Both the position numbers and the translations under genes were made by a program. Positions 1-8,946 of a stretch of DNA of 64,000 nt are shown here, one piece after another; within the stretch, counting starts at the first letter, position 1; each line of letters starts with the position of its first letter. The notes beneath the pieces were generated by a model. That model was not told the origin of the DNA. It was given only the letters and a program-made list of their open reading frames with translations, and ran no database searches. The DNA is from Dehalococcoidia bacterium (GTDB taxonomy: Bacteria > Chloroflexota > Dehalococcoidia > GIF9 > UBA5629), in NCBI GenBank assembly GCA_041653995.1, contig JBAZEK010000001.1, positions 434,001 to 498,000 of the forward strand, read 5' to 3'.

Positions 1-1461
1 GGAAGGAAAGGCATATGTCTGGTACCGGAGATATCTTTGACACCCCAGGTGATCGACCGTTTCTTTGCCAGGTTCCCGGGCAGGGTTGCCGTGATGCATA
101 GCGCACTCACGGCAGGCGAATTGTACGATGAATGGCATCGCATTGCCCGCGGCGATTTCGATATAGTTATCGGACCGCGCAGTGCCATATTCGCTCCTCA
201 GCCGAACCTGGGCCTTATCATTGTGGATGAGGAGCACGAGTGGGCTTATAAACAGTCCGAGAAGTCGCCGCGTTATCATGCCCGTGAAGTGGCTATCCAG
301 TTGGCACGCCTGACCGACTCGGTGCTGATAATGGGCAGCGCCACACCTGATGTGGAGACCTATTATCGCGCTACACGATCAGAATTTGAACTTGTTGAGT
401 TGTCGGAGAGGATAACGCCTCTGGGCATATCACCACTACCTGAGGTGGACATAGTAGACATGAGGCATGAGCTTAAAAGCGGCAACCATGGCATTTTCAG
501 CCGCGCCCTGCAAGCAGCTATGACAGAATCCCTTAACCGTCATGAGCAGATCATTCTATTTATTAATCGTAGAGGCCGGGCCACTTTCATTGCATGCCGG
601 GATTGCGGATATGTTATGAACTGCAGGCGCTGTTCGGGCGCTCTGACCTACCATTACGCGGAGAAACGCCTCATTTGCCACCGCTGCCGGCGATCGTATC
701 CTGTCCCACGCAAATGTCCCCGGTGCTCCGGTAGGGAGATCAAGTATTTTGGAATCGGCACCGAATCTGTGGAGGCGGAATGCCGCAAGCTTTTCCCCGG
801 CGCCGGTGTAATTCGTTTTGATAGCGATGCTGTCACGGGTACGGCAGCTTTTCAGGAGGTAGTAAACTCCTTCCGTAGCCGGAGTATCGATATTTTGGTT
901 GGGACGCAGATGCTGGCTAAAGGGCTGGACTTTCCCGGCGTTTCATTGGTCGGAATCGTGAGCGCGGACACAAATCTGAATTTGCCCGACTTCAGGTCAG
1001 GGGAGAGGACCTTTCAACTGCTCTGCCAGGTAGAAGGCCGGGCTGGCCGTGGTATCTTCAGGGGTAGAGCTATAGTTCAGACCTATAACCCGGACTACTA
1101 TGCAGTGAAGTTCGCAGCAAGGCATGATTATGCCGGTTTTTATAACAGTGAAATCCGCTACAGACGAGAATTCGGTTATCCGCCCTTTAACAGCATAGCA
1201 AGGATGGTTTTCAGCCACTCCAACGAAAGCAAATGCTTTAAAGAAGCGGAGCGCAGGGCCGGTTTATTAAGCCAGACGATAGCTGAAAAAGGGCTGACCG
1301 GAATCAAAATAATCGGGCCGGCCCCGGCTTACGTAATGAAACTCCGGGGCAAATTCCAGGTGCAAATCATTTTATTGGGACATGAACTGCATGATCTGTT
1401 GCGGGACGTCGATTTACCGGAGGGCTGGATTTTGGACGTTGACCCTGTGGGTATGCTTTAA
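1..1461 (+). CDS. priA: Primosomal protein N' (PriA helicase), 5' end missing
   Basis: This is the C-terminal part, 486 codons, of the replication-restart helicase PriA; the frame is already open at base 1, so the gene begins outside the window. PriA reloads the replisome at stalled forks, unwinding DNA 3'-5' with ATP. Visible are the DEEH box (motif II), the GSATP motif III, a zinc-binding block of eight cysteines in four CxxC-type pairs (about 593-735), the GTQM..KGLDFP motif V and the GRAGRG motif VI. A Met or Leu codon near base 37 is not the start, because the upstream residues (LVPEISLTPQ) are conserved PriA sequence. The def gene follows after 9 bases, a common bacterial pairing. Confidence 0.95.
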   Translation, partial: GRKGICLVPEISLTPQVIDRFFARFPGRVAVMHSALTAGELYDEWHRIARGDFDIVIGPRSAIFAPQPNLGLIIVDEEHEWAYKQSEKSPRYHAREVAIQLARLTDSVLIMGSATPDVETYYRATRSEFELVELSERITPLGISPLPEVDIVDMRHELKSGNHGIFSRALQAAMTESLNRHEQIILFINRRGRATFIACRDCGYVMNCRRCSGALTYHYAEKRLICHRCRRSYPVPRKCPRCSGREIKYFGIGTESVEAECRKLFPGAGVIRFDSDAVTGTAAFQEVVNSFRSRSIDILVGTQMLAKGLDFPGVSLVGIVSADTNLNLPDFRSGERTFQLLCQVEGRAGRGIFRGRAIVQTYNPDYYAVKFAARHDYAGFYNSEIRYRREFGYPPFNSIARMVFSHSNESKCFKEAERRAGLLSQTIAEKGLTGIKIIGPAPAYVMKLRGKFQVQIILLGHELHDLLRDVDLPEGWILDVDPVGML

Positions 1462-1470
1462 TTATTTATC

Positions 1471-1950
1471 ATGGCAGTGCTTAAGATTCGCACTAATCCC
1501 GACCCTGTTTTACGGAAAAAAGCCGTGAAGGTCACCAGCATAGATGATTCGGTACGCAAGCTTATCGATAACATGATCGAGACATTGCGGAAATCATCCG
1601 GAGTTGGCCTGGCCGCAAATCAGGTGGGTGTACCATTGCGTATCGTGGTCATACAGGTCCCGGAAGAAGAATTACTTGTATTGATTAATCCTGAGATTGT
1701 CGAGACCACAGGGTCGCGCACGGTTGTTGAAGGATGCCTGAGTATACCGGGATACCAGGCTGAGATATGCAGGGCAGAGGCCGTTAAGGTTAAAGCGAAG
1801 GGGCGCAGTGGCAAACTGATACGCAGAAAGGCCTCCGACCTTTTAGCGCAAGCCATACAACACGAGGTGGATCACCTGAACGGTGTGCTGTATATCGATT
1901 ATCTCGACGATATGAGCCAGCTGGTGAAAATCGCTTCCGAATCTGACTGA
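1471..1950 (+). CDS. def: Peptide deformylase
   Basis: Removes the N-formyl group from nascent proteins at the ribosome. The 159-residue protein has all three family motifs: GVGLAANQ at 44-51, EGCLS at 87-91 and HEVDH at 131-135. The metal ligands are therefore Cys89, His131 and His135, and Glu132 is the catalytic acid/base. The length is normal for a bacterial type I/II enzyme. It lies 9 bases after priA and is probably co-transcribed with it. No fmt gene follows here; instead a minus-strand gene converges on it. Confidence 0.96.
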   Translation: MAVLKIRTNPDPVLRKKAVKVTSIDDSVRKLIDNMIETLRKSSGVGLAANQVGVPLRIVVIQVPEEELLVLINPEIVETTGSRTVVEGCLSIPGYQAEICRAEAVKVKAKGRSGKLIRRKASDLLAQAIQHEVDHLNGVLYIDYLDDMSQLVKIASESD

Positions 1951-1969
1951 AGGAATCGCCGGATTTGTA

Positions 1970-3889
1970 TCAGCCGGTCCAATCCATTTCAACTACGAAT
2001 TTGCCGGTCCAGTTCTCCATCGACACCGGGTAGAAACCCGGAGTATCCTTGACGATCTGGAATTCCACATCCTGCGTCTTGCCGGGCGCTAACGTCACGT
2101 CGTGTTGCGCTTCGGCTATACCCTTTATCCGCAGGATGAGCGGGTGGCTGCCAGTTATTTCTCCCGTATTGGTGACCGATGCAGTAATTATGACGGGTTG
2201 CCCCTGACGCACGCGTTCTGGCGAGATGGAGAAATTGCTCACGGTGAATGAGGGAGGTGTCAGGGGGATAACCGTGAAGAATCCTCCCAATCCGTCGATA
2301 TCGGCATAGTAATCGCCCGGCGCGTCCTTGACTACAACGAAGCCGGCTGTCTGGCCGGCTCCCGGTGTTAAAGTCATATCGGTGATGTTCTCAACCACTC
2401 CGCCGATACGCAGTACAACGCTATATTTCCCCATCTGGGCTCCATTATTGGAAACTATTATGCTGACATTCACAGGCTCGCCGACTTTTACATGGTTTGG
2501 TGTGATGGTGAGGTTACTCACTGTGAACTTGGGCATGCCCATTTGCTGGAAGGGCGCTGCCTGCTGAGCCCCGTGCTGCATGGGAGGATACATACCATGA
2601 GGACCCATGGCCGGCATAGGGGATTGTCCTGTCGTGTGCGGTGTCTGCGGCATGCCCGGTCCGGGCTGAGATGGCATATGTGGCACAGGTGGGGCAGGTG
2701 GTTGCGACCCGAAAGGCATACCTGGCTGCCCGAGCGGAGCCCCGGAAATCGGAGGAGGCATACCATGTCCCGGTTGTTGAGGCATACCGGGCGGCATTCC
2801 GTGGCCCGGCTGTGGTGGCATGCCCGGTGGCATACCCTGCGCCAGCGGTTGCCCCGTAAACTGTTGTCCGGGCTGCTGCATATGTGGTGCTTGCGGGAAT
2901 TGTGGCCCCTGCGGGAATTGCGGTGCCTGAGGGAATTGCGGTCCCTGCATGGAAGGAGCATGCATTCCCTGTGGGGATGAGGGTCCCATGCCCGGCTGCG
3001 CTTGAGGGGGCAATTGTTGCTGCATCCCTGGTTGAGACTGGAATGGGGATTGCATTCCCATTGCCGGGAGCGGTTGTCCCGGCTGCTGGCCACCGGGTGG
3101 CATGCCCGGCGCGGACATATCAAAGGGTGCTCCTGGTTGGCCTTGTCCCTGCATACCCATTTGCATACCTTCGGGCATACCTTGCATACCCGGCATACCC
3201 GGCCTCTGCATCTGGCCGGGGAACGGGAATGCCTCGGGACCACCGGGCTGGCCTGCCTTGCCTTTGCCTTTCACCGGTTTCTGGCCGGGAGCTGCCTGGG
3301 CACCTGCCTTGCCTTTGCGGGACGGTTTGAGTACTACCATTACGATCAGCAGAATTATCACACCCAAAACGATGCCGAAAAATGCCCAGAGGTACCACGG
3401 GAACATATCTAAAAATGATCCTGCCTTAACCGTAAAGAAACCCTGCTGGTTTCCCACTGTTACGTCATTATTGCCGGCAGTCTGGGCGGTGACGGTAAAT
3501 ACGATATCCTCGCTTTCGGCGGGCCCCAGTGATAGCTGTTTGGCGCTGCCTACCGCAGTACCGTTTATCTTGACTGTCAGAGGATAGGTTATATCGAAGG
3601 GACTGTCGTTGGTTGCCTTGACTTTTATGGTGACTATTTTGCCCTGTTCGACCTCGGCTGGCGAGATAAAAGGAACCCCTTTGGTCAAAGTCAGGCCTTC
3701 GGGAAGGTCCGAAGCATCATCCGCCACTACGGATGGTGTGGTAGCTCCGGAGGGACCGGTGTGCACCGCGCTATTGATGCTAACACCCATATCTGTAAAC
3801 GAATGACTGTACGCGCTCACGCTATATGGCAGGAAAACAGCCGATAATATCAGCAGGGCTATCGGTAACGATATTAGCATCCTTCTCAT
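1970..3889 (-). CDS. Membrane-anchored CARDB-like protein with Met/Pro/Gly/Gln-rich linker
   Basis: A 639-residue protein of unknown function. It has a Sec-type signal sequence (about 1-27), a beta-rich domain with CARDB/NEW3-like features (about 65-150), one strong membrane helix (about 154-178) followed by basic residues, and about 270 residues of PGMP/QPGM/QFPQ low-complexity sequence (181-453). Two further CARDB-like repeats of about 90 residues each end the protein; each begins with FTVSNxxIxP. CARDB domains usually sit outside the cell, yet a simple reading of signal plus one helix would put the repeats and linker inside (see findings). The start at 3889 is chosen because GGAGG lies 10 bases upstream on the minus strand; the in-frame TTG just before it is less likely. 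Confidence 0.75.
   Translation of the reverse strand: MRRMLISLPIALLILSAVFLPYSVSAYSHSFTDMGVSINSAVHTGPSGATTPSVVADDASDLPEGLTLTKGVPFISPAEVEQGKIVTIKVKATNDSPFDITYPLTVKINGTAVGSAKQLSLGPAESEDIVFTVTAQTAGNNDVTVGNQQGFFTVKAGSFLDMFPWYLWAFFGIVLGVIILLIVMVVLKPSRKGKAGAQAAPGQKPVKGKGKAGQPGGPEAFPFPGQMQRPGMPGMQGMPEGMQMGMQGQGQPGAPFDMSAPGMPPGGQQPGQPLPAMGMQSPFQSQPGMQQQLPPQAQPGMGPSSPQGMHAPSMQGPQFPQAPQFPQGPQFPQAPHMQQPGQQFTGQPLAQGMPPGMPPQPGHGMPPGMPQQPGHGMPPPISGAPLGQPGMPFGSQPPAPPVPHMPSQPGPGMPQTPHTTGQSPMPAMGPHGMYPPMQHGAQQAAPFQQMGMPKFTVSNLTITPNHVKVGEPVNVSIIVSNNGAQMGKYSVVLRIGGVVENITDMTLTPGAGQTAGFVVVKDAPGDYYADIDGLGGFFTVIPLTPPSFTVSNFSISPERVRQGQPVIITASVTNTGEITGSHPLILRIKGIAEAQHDVTLAPGKTQDVEFQIVKDTPGFYPVSMENWTGKFVVEMDWTG
2892..2945. 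repeat. Three tandem 18-bp coding repeats
   Basis: Three consecutive 18-base units (2892-2909, 2910-2927, 2928-2945) differ at only a few positions. On the minus strand they encode the repeated QFPQ-A/G-P units of the low-complexity linker in the membrane-anchored protein. They keep the reading frame, so this is an internal coding repeat that can expand or contract by slippage in six-residue steps. Confidence 0.8.
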
Positions 3890-3928
3890 CAATATATAGC
3901 CTCCAATAGATTTACCATATACAATCTG

Positions 3929-3958
3929 ATAATACTCTACTCTAAAATCAAGTGTAAA
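3929..3958 (-). promoter_or_regulatory. Sigma-70-like promoter for the CARDB-like gene
   Basis: On the minus strand a -35 TTTACA (3953-3958) and a -10 TATTAT (3929-3934) are separated by 18 bases. Each matches five of six consensus positions. The gene start at 3889 lies about 30 bases past the predicted transcription start, and GGAGG lies between. This is a pattern match only. Confidence 0.45.
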
Positions 3959-3968
3959 TCAATACTAA

Positions 3969-4346
3969 TTAGTTGCCGCCTCTGTTTTCAATCAAATCCA
4001 GGCGATCCTCGTCCATTCCAAAGTAATGGGCTATTTCATGTTTAACCGTCCTGATAATCTCACGCTTGATTTCGGCTGTCGACCTGCATTGAGCTTCCAG
4101 AGGCTTTTGAAAGACGGTTATCCTGTCGGGCAGCACCAGATTATAGCTCTGATCGCGATGTGTAATTGGGGTTCCTTCATATAAACCGAGAAGTTCATGC
4201 CTGTCTCTGAGGCCAACGTTTCTCAGTTGCTCTTTGCTCGGCCAGTCCTCGACAAAGATCTCTACGTTATCTAACAGCCCCCTGAATTCCTCAGGCAGGC
4301 CCGATACAGCCTCGGCAACCAGTTCTTCGAATGTCTCTCGCTGCAT
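3969..4346 (-). CDS. Small zincin-like metallopeptidase (PF06262 type)
   Basis: A 125-residue soluble protein whose HEIAH motif (His103 to His107), preceded by KREIIRTVK and followed by YFGMDED, identifies the minimal-zincin family PF06262/COG3824. Family members are single-domain proteins of about this size, assumed to bind one zinc with the two His residues and a downstream acidic residue. Their substrates are unknown. It lies about 80 bases upstream of the CARDB-like gene on the same strand, but that gene appears to have its own promoter. Confidence 0.85.
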   Translation of the reverse strand: MQRETFEELVAEAVSGLPEEFRGLLDNVEIFVEDWPSKEQLRNVGLRDRHELLGLYEGTPITHRDQSYNLVLPDRITVFQKPLEAQCRSTAEIKREIIRTVKHEIAHYFGMDEDRLDLIENRGGN

Positions 4347-4472
4347 ATCTTTATGTTTCCCTGATTCATGATATCAATTTTTCATAGAGACGGCACTAAA
4401 CACTCTGGGAGATGGTTCAAATGTTAACGGATGTCGTGTAAGTCGCAGCTAAAGCTGTGTCCCTATATTATA

Positions 4473-4501
4473 TTGACGATCGAAGGCATAGGGGCTAAAA
4501 T
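4473..4501 (+). promoter_or_regulatory. Promoter of leuS, giving a near-leaderless mRNA
   Basis: TTGACG (4473-4478) and TAAAAT (4496-4501) are separated by exactly 17 bases. The predicted transcription start near 4508 is only about 4 bases before the ATG at 4512, and no Shine-Dalgarno sequence is seen at usual spacing. A short hairpin (CAGC/GCTG) lies upstream of the promoter. No T-box specifier or T-box sequence was recognised. Confidence 0.5.
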
Positions 4502-4511
4502 TCTGTCTATT

Positions 4512-6962
4512 ATGAAAGCTGCGAGCCGCTATAATCCACAAGAAATCGAGAAGAAATGGCAGGATAGATGGGACCGCGACCGTTTATATGAAGTAAAAGA
4601 GAATGATCCGAGGCCCAAGTTTTATGCTCTGACCATGTTCCCCTATACATCGGGTGATTTGCATATCGGTCACTGGTATGCCATGGCTCCTTCCGATGTG
4701 TATGCAAGATGCAAGATGATGCAGGGATTCAATGTTATGCATCCCATGGGCTTTGATGCCTTCGGCCTTCCGGCGGAGAACAAAGCTATAGCTACCGGCA
4801 TTAACCCGGCCGACTGGACCATGAAAAACGTCGAGAATATGCGGCGCCAGCTACGTACTATCGGGGCTATCTATGATTGGAACCGGGAGGTCATAACCTG
4901 CCAGCCTGAGTATTACAAATGGACTCAGTGGTTTTTCCTCAAGCTTTACGAAGCGGGACTGGCCTATCGTGGAAAGGCGGCTGTGAACTGGTGCCCGCGC
5001 TGCCAGACCGTGCTGGCCAATGAACAGGTAGTGGGGGATGGATTGTGCTGGCGTTGCGAGAGTGTTGTGGAAAAGAAACAGCTCGAACAGTGGTTTTTCC
5101 GCATCACTAAATATGCCGATGAGCTACTTGATTTCAAAGGCATTGACTGGCCGGAAAGAATACGTATCATGCAGACCAACTGGATCGGTAAGAGTTACGG
5201 CGCCGATATATCGTTCGGGCTCGACCAGCCAGGCGTCAAGGATAAAGAGATAAGGGTTTTTACCACTCGACCGGATACTATTTTCGGCGTGACTTTCTTC
5301 GTTATTGCCCCGGAGCATCCACTGGTGCCGGCGCTGACCACACCCGATAGAAAGGAAGAGGTTGAGGCTTATGTGCGCAAGGCGCAGCGGCAGACCGAGT
5401 TTGAAAGGACGGCGGCTGAGACTGAAAAGACTGGAGTCTTTCTGGGCACCCACGTAATCAACCGGGTAAATGGGGAGAAAGTTCCAATCTGGATAGCTGA
5501 TTATGTACTTCCTCAGTATGGCACGGGCGCAGTAATGGGCGTACCGGCGCATGATCAGAGGGACTTCGATTTCGCCAAGAAATACGGCATTCCTATCAGG
5601 ACCGTGGTGTCGCCGCCGGACTGGGACGGCGGCGACCTGCTTGCAGCTCACGTAGAAGGCGGACGCATGGTTAATTCAGGGCAGTTTAACGGTCTGACCG
5701 ATCAGGAAATGATCGACGCAATATGTGATTTTCTCGAGGAAAAGGGGTGGGGAGGTAAGACCATCACATACCGTCTGCGAGATTGGTTGATATCTCGCCA
5801 GAGATACTGGGGCGCACCCATACCCATGGTATATTGCAGTAAATGCGGTCTCACACCCGTGCCCGAGAAGGACCTGCCGGTGCTATTGCCGCCGGATGTG
5901 GAGTTCAAACCCACGGGAGAATCACCTCTCAAATACTGCGAGTCGTTCGTCAATACCAGGTGTCCAAAATGCGGTTCACCTGCCAGGCGTGAGACTGATA
6001 CCATGGACACGTTCATGTGCTCATCATGGTATTTCCTGCGTTACACAAGCCCGGGCTGCGATGCATATCCTTTCGATAAAGACAAGCTTAAATACTGGAT
6101 GCCGGTGGACCTGTATACGGGAGGCGCTGAGCATGCCACCATGCACCTGCTGTACTCAAGGTTTTTTGTGAAGGCCATCAGGGACATGGGGATCGTCGAT
6201 TTTGATGAGCCTTTCATCCGGCTTTTCAACCAGGGTATTATAGGCAGCCAGGGCGAGAAAATGAGTAAATCAAAGGGCAATGTAGTAACCCCCGATGACT
6301 ACGTCTCTCAAATGGGGGCCGATGCAGTCCGTGTTTACCTCATGTTCGTGGGACCCTGGGAGCAGGGCGGAGATTGGAACGACAATGGCATTGTGGGTAT
6401 GGGAAGATGGTTGAACCGTGTATGGAGCCTGGTAACAACCGATTACCAGGAGAAGAGTGTCGATTCTGAATCCTCAAAAGAGTGCCTGCGGATTATGCAT
6501 AAGACGGTTAAAAAGGCCACGGGCGATATCGAGCGATTCCGTTTCAACACCATGCTGGCGGCGCTGATGGAATACACCAATACGTTGAGCAAGGTATTGG
6601 AAGCAGGCAGCATCCCCGCGGCAGAATGGAAGTTGGCGATAAAGACGTTGTTGATACTGATGGCGCCTTCCACTCCACATATGTGTGAGGAGCTGTGGGT
6701 AGCATTAGGGTATCCCTACAGCATTCATAAACAGACGTGGCCGGCCTGGGATAAAGAACTGGCAGCCGACGAGGAGGTCACCCTGGTGGTCCAGATCAAT
6801 GGAAAGCTCAGAGATAAACTCACTGTGCCGGTCGACATCGGCGAGGAAGAGGCAGTCAAGCTGGCCTTTGCCCAGGAACGCATCAAGGCTTATACGGCAG
6901 GCAAGAGTATAGCCAAAAAGATATACGTGCCGGGTAAATTGCTTAATATCGTGCTTAAATAG
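4512..6962 (+). CDS. leuS: Leucyl-tRNA synthetase
   Basis: Class Ia aminoacyl-tRNA synthetase that charges tRNA-Leu and edits mischarged tRNA. The HIGH signature is at residues 51-54 and KMSKS at 583-587. The CP1 editing domain (about 220-420) carries a TxxRPDT-type threonine-rich site (TTRPDTIFG). A zinc-ribbon-like set of CxxC pairs lies at about 155-175. At 816 residues it is full length. The frame is open 27 codons further upstream, but those codons overlap a good promoter and do not look like family sequence; homologues begin with MxxxYxPxEIExKWQ, which fits the ATG at 4512. Confidence 0.95.
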   Translation: MKAASRYNPQEIEKKWQDRWDRDRLYEVKENDPRPKFYALTMFPYTSGDLHIGHWYAMAPSDVYARCKMMQGFNVMHPMGFDAFGLPAENKAIATGINPADWTMKNVENMRRQLRTIGAIYDWNREVITCQPEYYKWTQWFFLKLYEAGLAYRGKAAVNWCPRCQTVLANEQVVGDGLCWRCESVVEKKQLEQWFFRITKYADELLDFKGIDWPERIRIMQTNWIGKSYGADISFGLDQPGVKDKEIRVFTTRPDTIFGVTFFVIAPEHPLVPALTTPDRKEEVEAYVRKAQRQTEFERTAAETEKTGVFLGTHVINRVNGEKVPIWIADYVLPQYGTGAVMGVPAHDQRDFDFAKKYGIPIRTVVSPPDWDGGDLLAAHVEGGRMVNSGQFNGLTDQEMIDAICDFLEEKGWGGKTITYRLRDWLISRQRYWGAPIPMVYCSKCGLTPVPEKDLPVLLPPDVEFKPTGESPLKYCESFVNTRCPKCGSPARRETDTMDTFMCSSWYFLRYTSPGCDAYPFDKDKLKYWMPVDLYTGGAEHATMHLLYSRFFVKAIRDMGIVDFDEPFIRLFNQGIIGSQGEKMSKSKGNVVTPDDYVSQMGADAVRVYLMFVGPWEQGGDWNDNGIVGMGRWLNRVWSLVTTDYQEKSVDSESSKECLRIMHKTVKKATGDIERFRFNTMLAALMEYTNTLSKVLEAGSIPAAEWKLAIKTLLILMAPSTPHMCEELWVALGYPYSIHKQTWPAWDKELAADEEVTLVVQINGKLRDKLTVPVDIGEEEAVKLAFAQERIKAYTAGKSIAKKIYVPGKLLNIVLK

Positions 6963-7010
6963 CAGGCAGGACGGACACACTGATTCTATTTAGCTTAAAG
7001 GGGTGAAACA

Positions 7011-8240
7011 ATGCTGGAACCGTTGTTGACTGATAAACAAAAAGCGTTAAGGGAGGAAGTGCGGAGGTTCGTGAAATCCGTTCCCAAGCAACTATTGCAG
7101 GATATGGACGCCGACAAGGTACGCTATCCGCGGGAATACGTGGTCAATCTGGCAAAAAACAACCTGCTTGGCCTACGGTTTAATCCTGCCTACGGCGGTA
7201 GGGGATTAAATTGGGTGGACGAGGTCATTGCGCTCGAAGAGATAGGTGTATTGGGAATGTCGCTCGGCTGCCTTTTCTCACTGGTCAGCATCGTGGGAGA
7301 GGCGCTGGATGTATTCGGCAGTGATGAGCAAAAAAAGAAATACCTGGAGCCGTTGCTGAAGGGCAAGATTTTCTGCGCGGAGGCATTAACCGAGCCCAGA
7401 GGGGGCTCCGACTTCTTCGGGGCGACGACCACTGCCGTACAAAAAGGCGACTATTACATTTTAAATGGACAGAAACGGTTCGTGGTGGGGGCGGATGGGG
7501 CGGATATTTTCCTGGTTTATGCCAGGACCGAGGGAGCGCCGGGAAAGTCTATCAGCGCCTTCATTGTGGAGAGAGACATGGGTGTAGATGCCAAGTATAT
7601 CTACGGCCTGCTGGGAACGCGGGGCGGAGGTGCAGGACGTCTTGTCTTTAAGGATACCAGGGTTCCCAAGGAGAATCTGGTGCTTGGTTTAAACAGGGGC
7701 GCCGATGTATTCAATCAGATGATGATACCTGAGAGGATGACCTCAGCAGCCGGCGCTGTGGGCCTGGCCAGGGCCGCACTGGAGCTGGCAACCAGGTACA
7801 GCGACAAGCGTAAGGCATTCGGGCGCAAGATACGTGAGTTTGAGGGAGTGAGTTTCAGAATAGCAGACAGCGTTATCAAGCTGGATGCCGCCGGCATGCT
7901 GGTTTATGGAGCATCAGCGGCTGTTGATACTATGGGCAGCACCGGTTATACGCGACGCCTGGTATCGGAGGCCAAACGCTTCGCTACGGAGTCCTCATGG
8001 GAGATAATCAATAATGCTATGCAGGTTGTGGGTGGTATCGGGTACACTAATGTATATCCCATCGAAAAGATGTTGAGGGATGCCCGGCTATCGATAATCT
8101 GGACCGGCACAAGTGAGATAATGAATCTCATAATTCAGCATGAGTATTACAGGGAGACTCTGAAGCTTGCAGTCAGCGTGCGTGATATTGAGGATGACGC
8201 CCAGGAAGCTCATGCAGTCGACGAGAAAATATACGAATAG
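7011..8240 (+). CDS. Acyl-CoA dehydrogenase with relocated catalytic Glu
   Basis: A 409-residue FAD flavoprotein of the acyl-CoA dehydrogenase superfamily. It oxidises acyl-CoA thioesters to 2-enoyl-CoA and passes electrons to an electron-transfer flavoprotein. FAD and substrate motifs are seen at CAEALTEPRGGSDF (about 122-135) and GGIGYTNxYPIEKMLRDAR near the C terminus. The usual C-terminal catalytic Glu (YEGT in medium-chain enzymes) is replaced by Thr365 in WTGT. A Glu in PER (Glu241) lies where isovaleryl-CoA and long-chain dehydrogenases keep their base. A good ribosome site (AAAGGGGTG) precedes the ATG. No ETF genes are adjacent. The substrate cannot be read from sequence. Confidence 0.88.
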   Translation: MLEPLLTDKQKALREEVRRFVKSVPKQLLQDMDADKVRYPREYVVNLAKNNLLGLRFNPAYGGRGLNWVDEVIALEEIGVLGMSLGCLFSLVSIVGEALDVFGSDEQKKKYLEPLLKGKIFCAEALTEPRGGSDFFGATTTAVQKGDYYILNGQKRFVVGADGADIFLVYARTEGAPGKSISAFIVERDMGVDAKYIYGLLGTRGGGAGRLVFKDTRVPKENLVLGLNRGADVFNQMMIPERMTSAAGAVGLARAALELATRYSDKRKAFGRKIREFEGVSFRIADSVIKLDAAGMLVYGASAAVDTMGSTGYTRRLVSEAKRFATESSWEIINNAMQVVGGIGYTNVYPIEKMLRDARLSIIWTGTSEIMNLIIQHEYYRETLKLAVSVRDIEDDAQEAHAVDEKIYE

Positions 8241-8274
8241 CCCGGTGTGCTGAAGCGGGATAGGATGGCCGGTA

Positions 8275-8943
8275 TTGCAGGAAACTATTGAACGTCGCAT
8301 CAGGGTAGTGCGTGGCCATATTGAGGAAGCGTGCCGCAAAAGCCGGCGGGATATTACAGAGATAAAACTTATTGCGGTTACCAAAAATTTCGCATCGGGG
8401 GCGGTCCGTGCAGGGTTTGATTGCGGATTAAGGAATTTCGGGGAGAACCGGGTTCAGGAAGCTCTGGCCAAATACGCTGAACTGGAGGATATAAGAAGGC
8501 AGATAACACTGCATTTCATCGGCCATCTTCAAAGTAATAAGGTCGGTGATGTCCTGCATACGGTAGACATAATACACAGCGTTGATACATTACGTCTGGC
8601 CAAGATACTCGACAAGAAAACAGCCAGGCCGGTCAACATTCTTTTAGAGGTCAACCTGACGGGTGAGCAGACAAAATACGGGTTCTCCAGAGAGCAGCTT
8701 AAGCTGGCGGTCGATTCGATTTCGGCCTTGTCTCATGTGAATGTGCTGGGGCTAATGACGATTGCGCCGGTTTGCAGTGACGCAGAGGAGGTCCGTCCGT
8801 TGTTCGCAGAAATGAAAAGACTTAACTCGGCCTATGGATTCAAGGAACTGTCGATGGGCATGACGGACGATTTTATAGTGGCTGTGGAAGAGGGGGCTAC
8901 CATGATAAGGATTGGACGTGCCGTATTCGGTGAAAGGAGCTGA
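8275..8943 (+). CDS. yggS: YggS family PLP homeostasis protein
   Basis: PLP-binding (beta/alpha)8 barrel protein, 222 residues, involved in vitamin B6 balance; it has no established enzymatic reaction. The PLP lysine is Lys37 in LIAVTK. Family signatures FGENRVQE and HFIGHLQSNK are present. A TTG start is used: AGGA at 8262-8265 is spaced 9 bases from it, and no ATG lies in frame nearby. It sits 3 bases before proC, the classic yggS-proC arrangement. Confidence 0.93.
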   Translation: MQETIERRIRVVRGHIEEACRKSRRDITEIKLIAVTKNFASGAVRAGFDCGLRNFGENRVQEALAKYAELEDIRRQITLHFIGHLQSNKVGDVLHTVDIIHSVDTLRLAKILDKKTARPVNILLEVNLTGEQTKYGFSREQLKLAVDSISALSHVNVLGLMTIAPVCSDAEEVRPLFAEMKRLNSAYGFKELSMGMTDDFIVAVEEGATMIRIGRAVFGERS

Positions 8944-8946
8944 ATC

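Noticed and set aside
2892..2945. Short tandem repeats considered as a CRISPR-like array
   Set aside because: Units are 18 bases, contiguous without spacers, and keep the codon frame of the protein on the minus strand.
2492..3330. Several long open frames on both strands in the low-complexity region
   Set aside because: They shadow the Pro/Gln/Met-rich coding repeat of the 1970-3889 gene, contain only low-complexity residues and have no ribosome sites.
4347..4511. T-box or leader peptide attenuation before leuS
   Set aside because: No T-box sequence or specifier loop was seen, and the promoter lies too close to the ATG to leave a leader.
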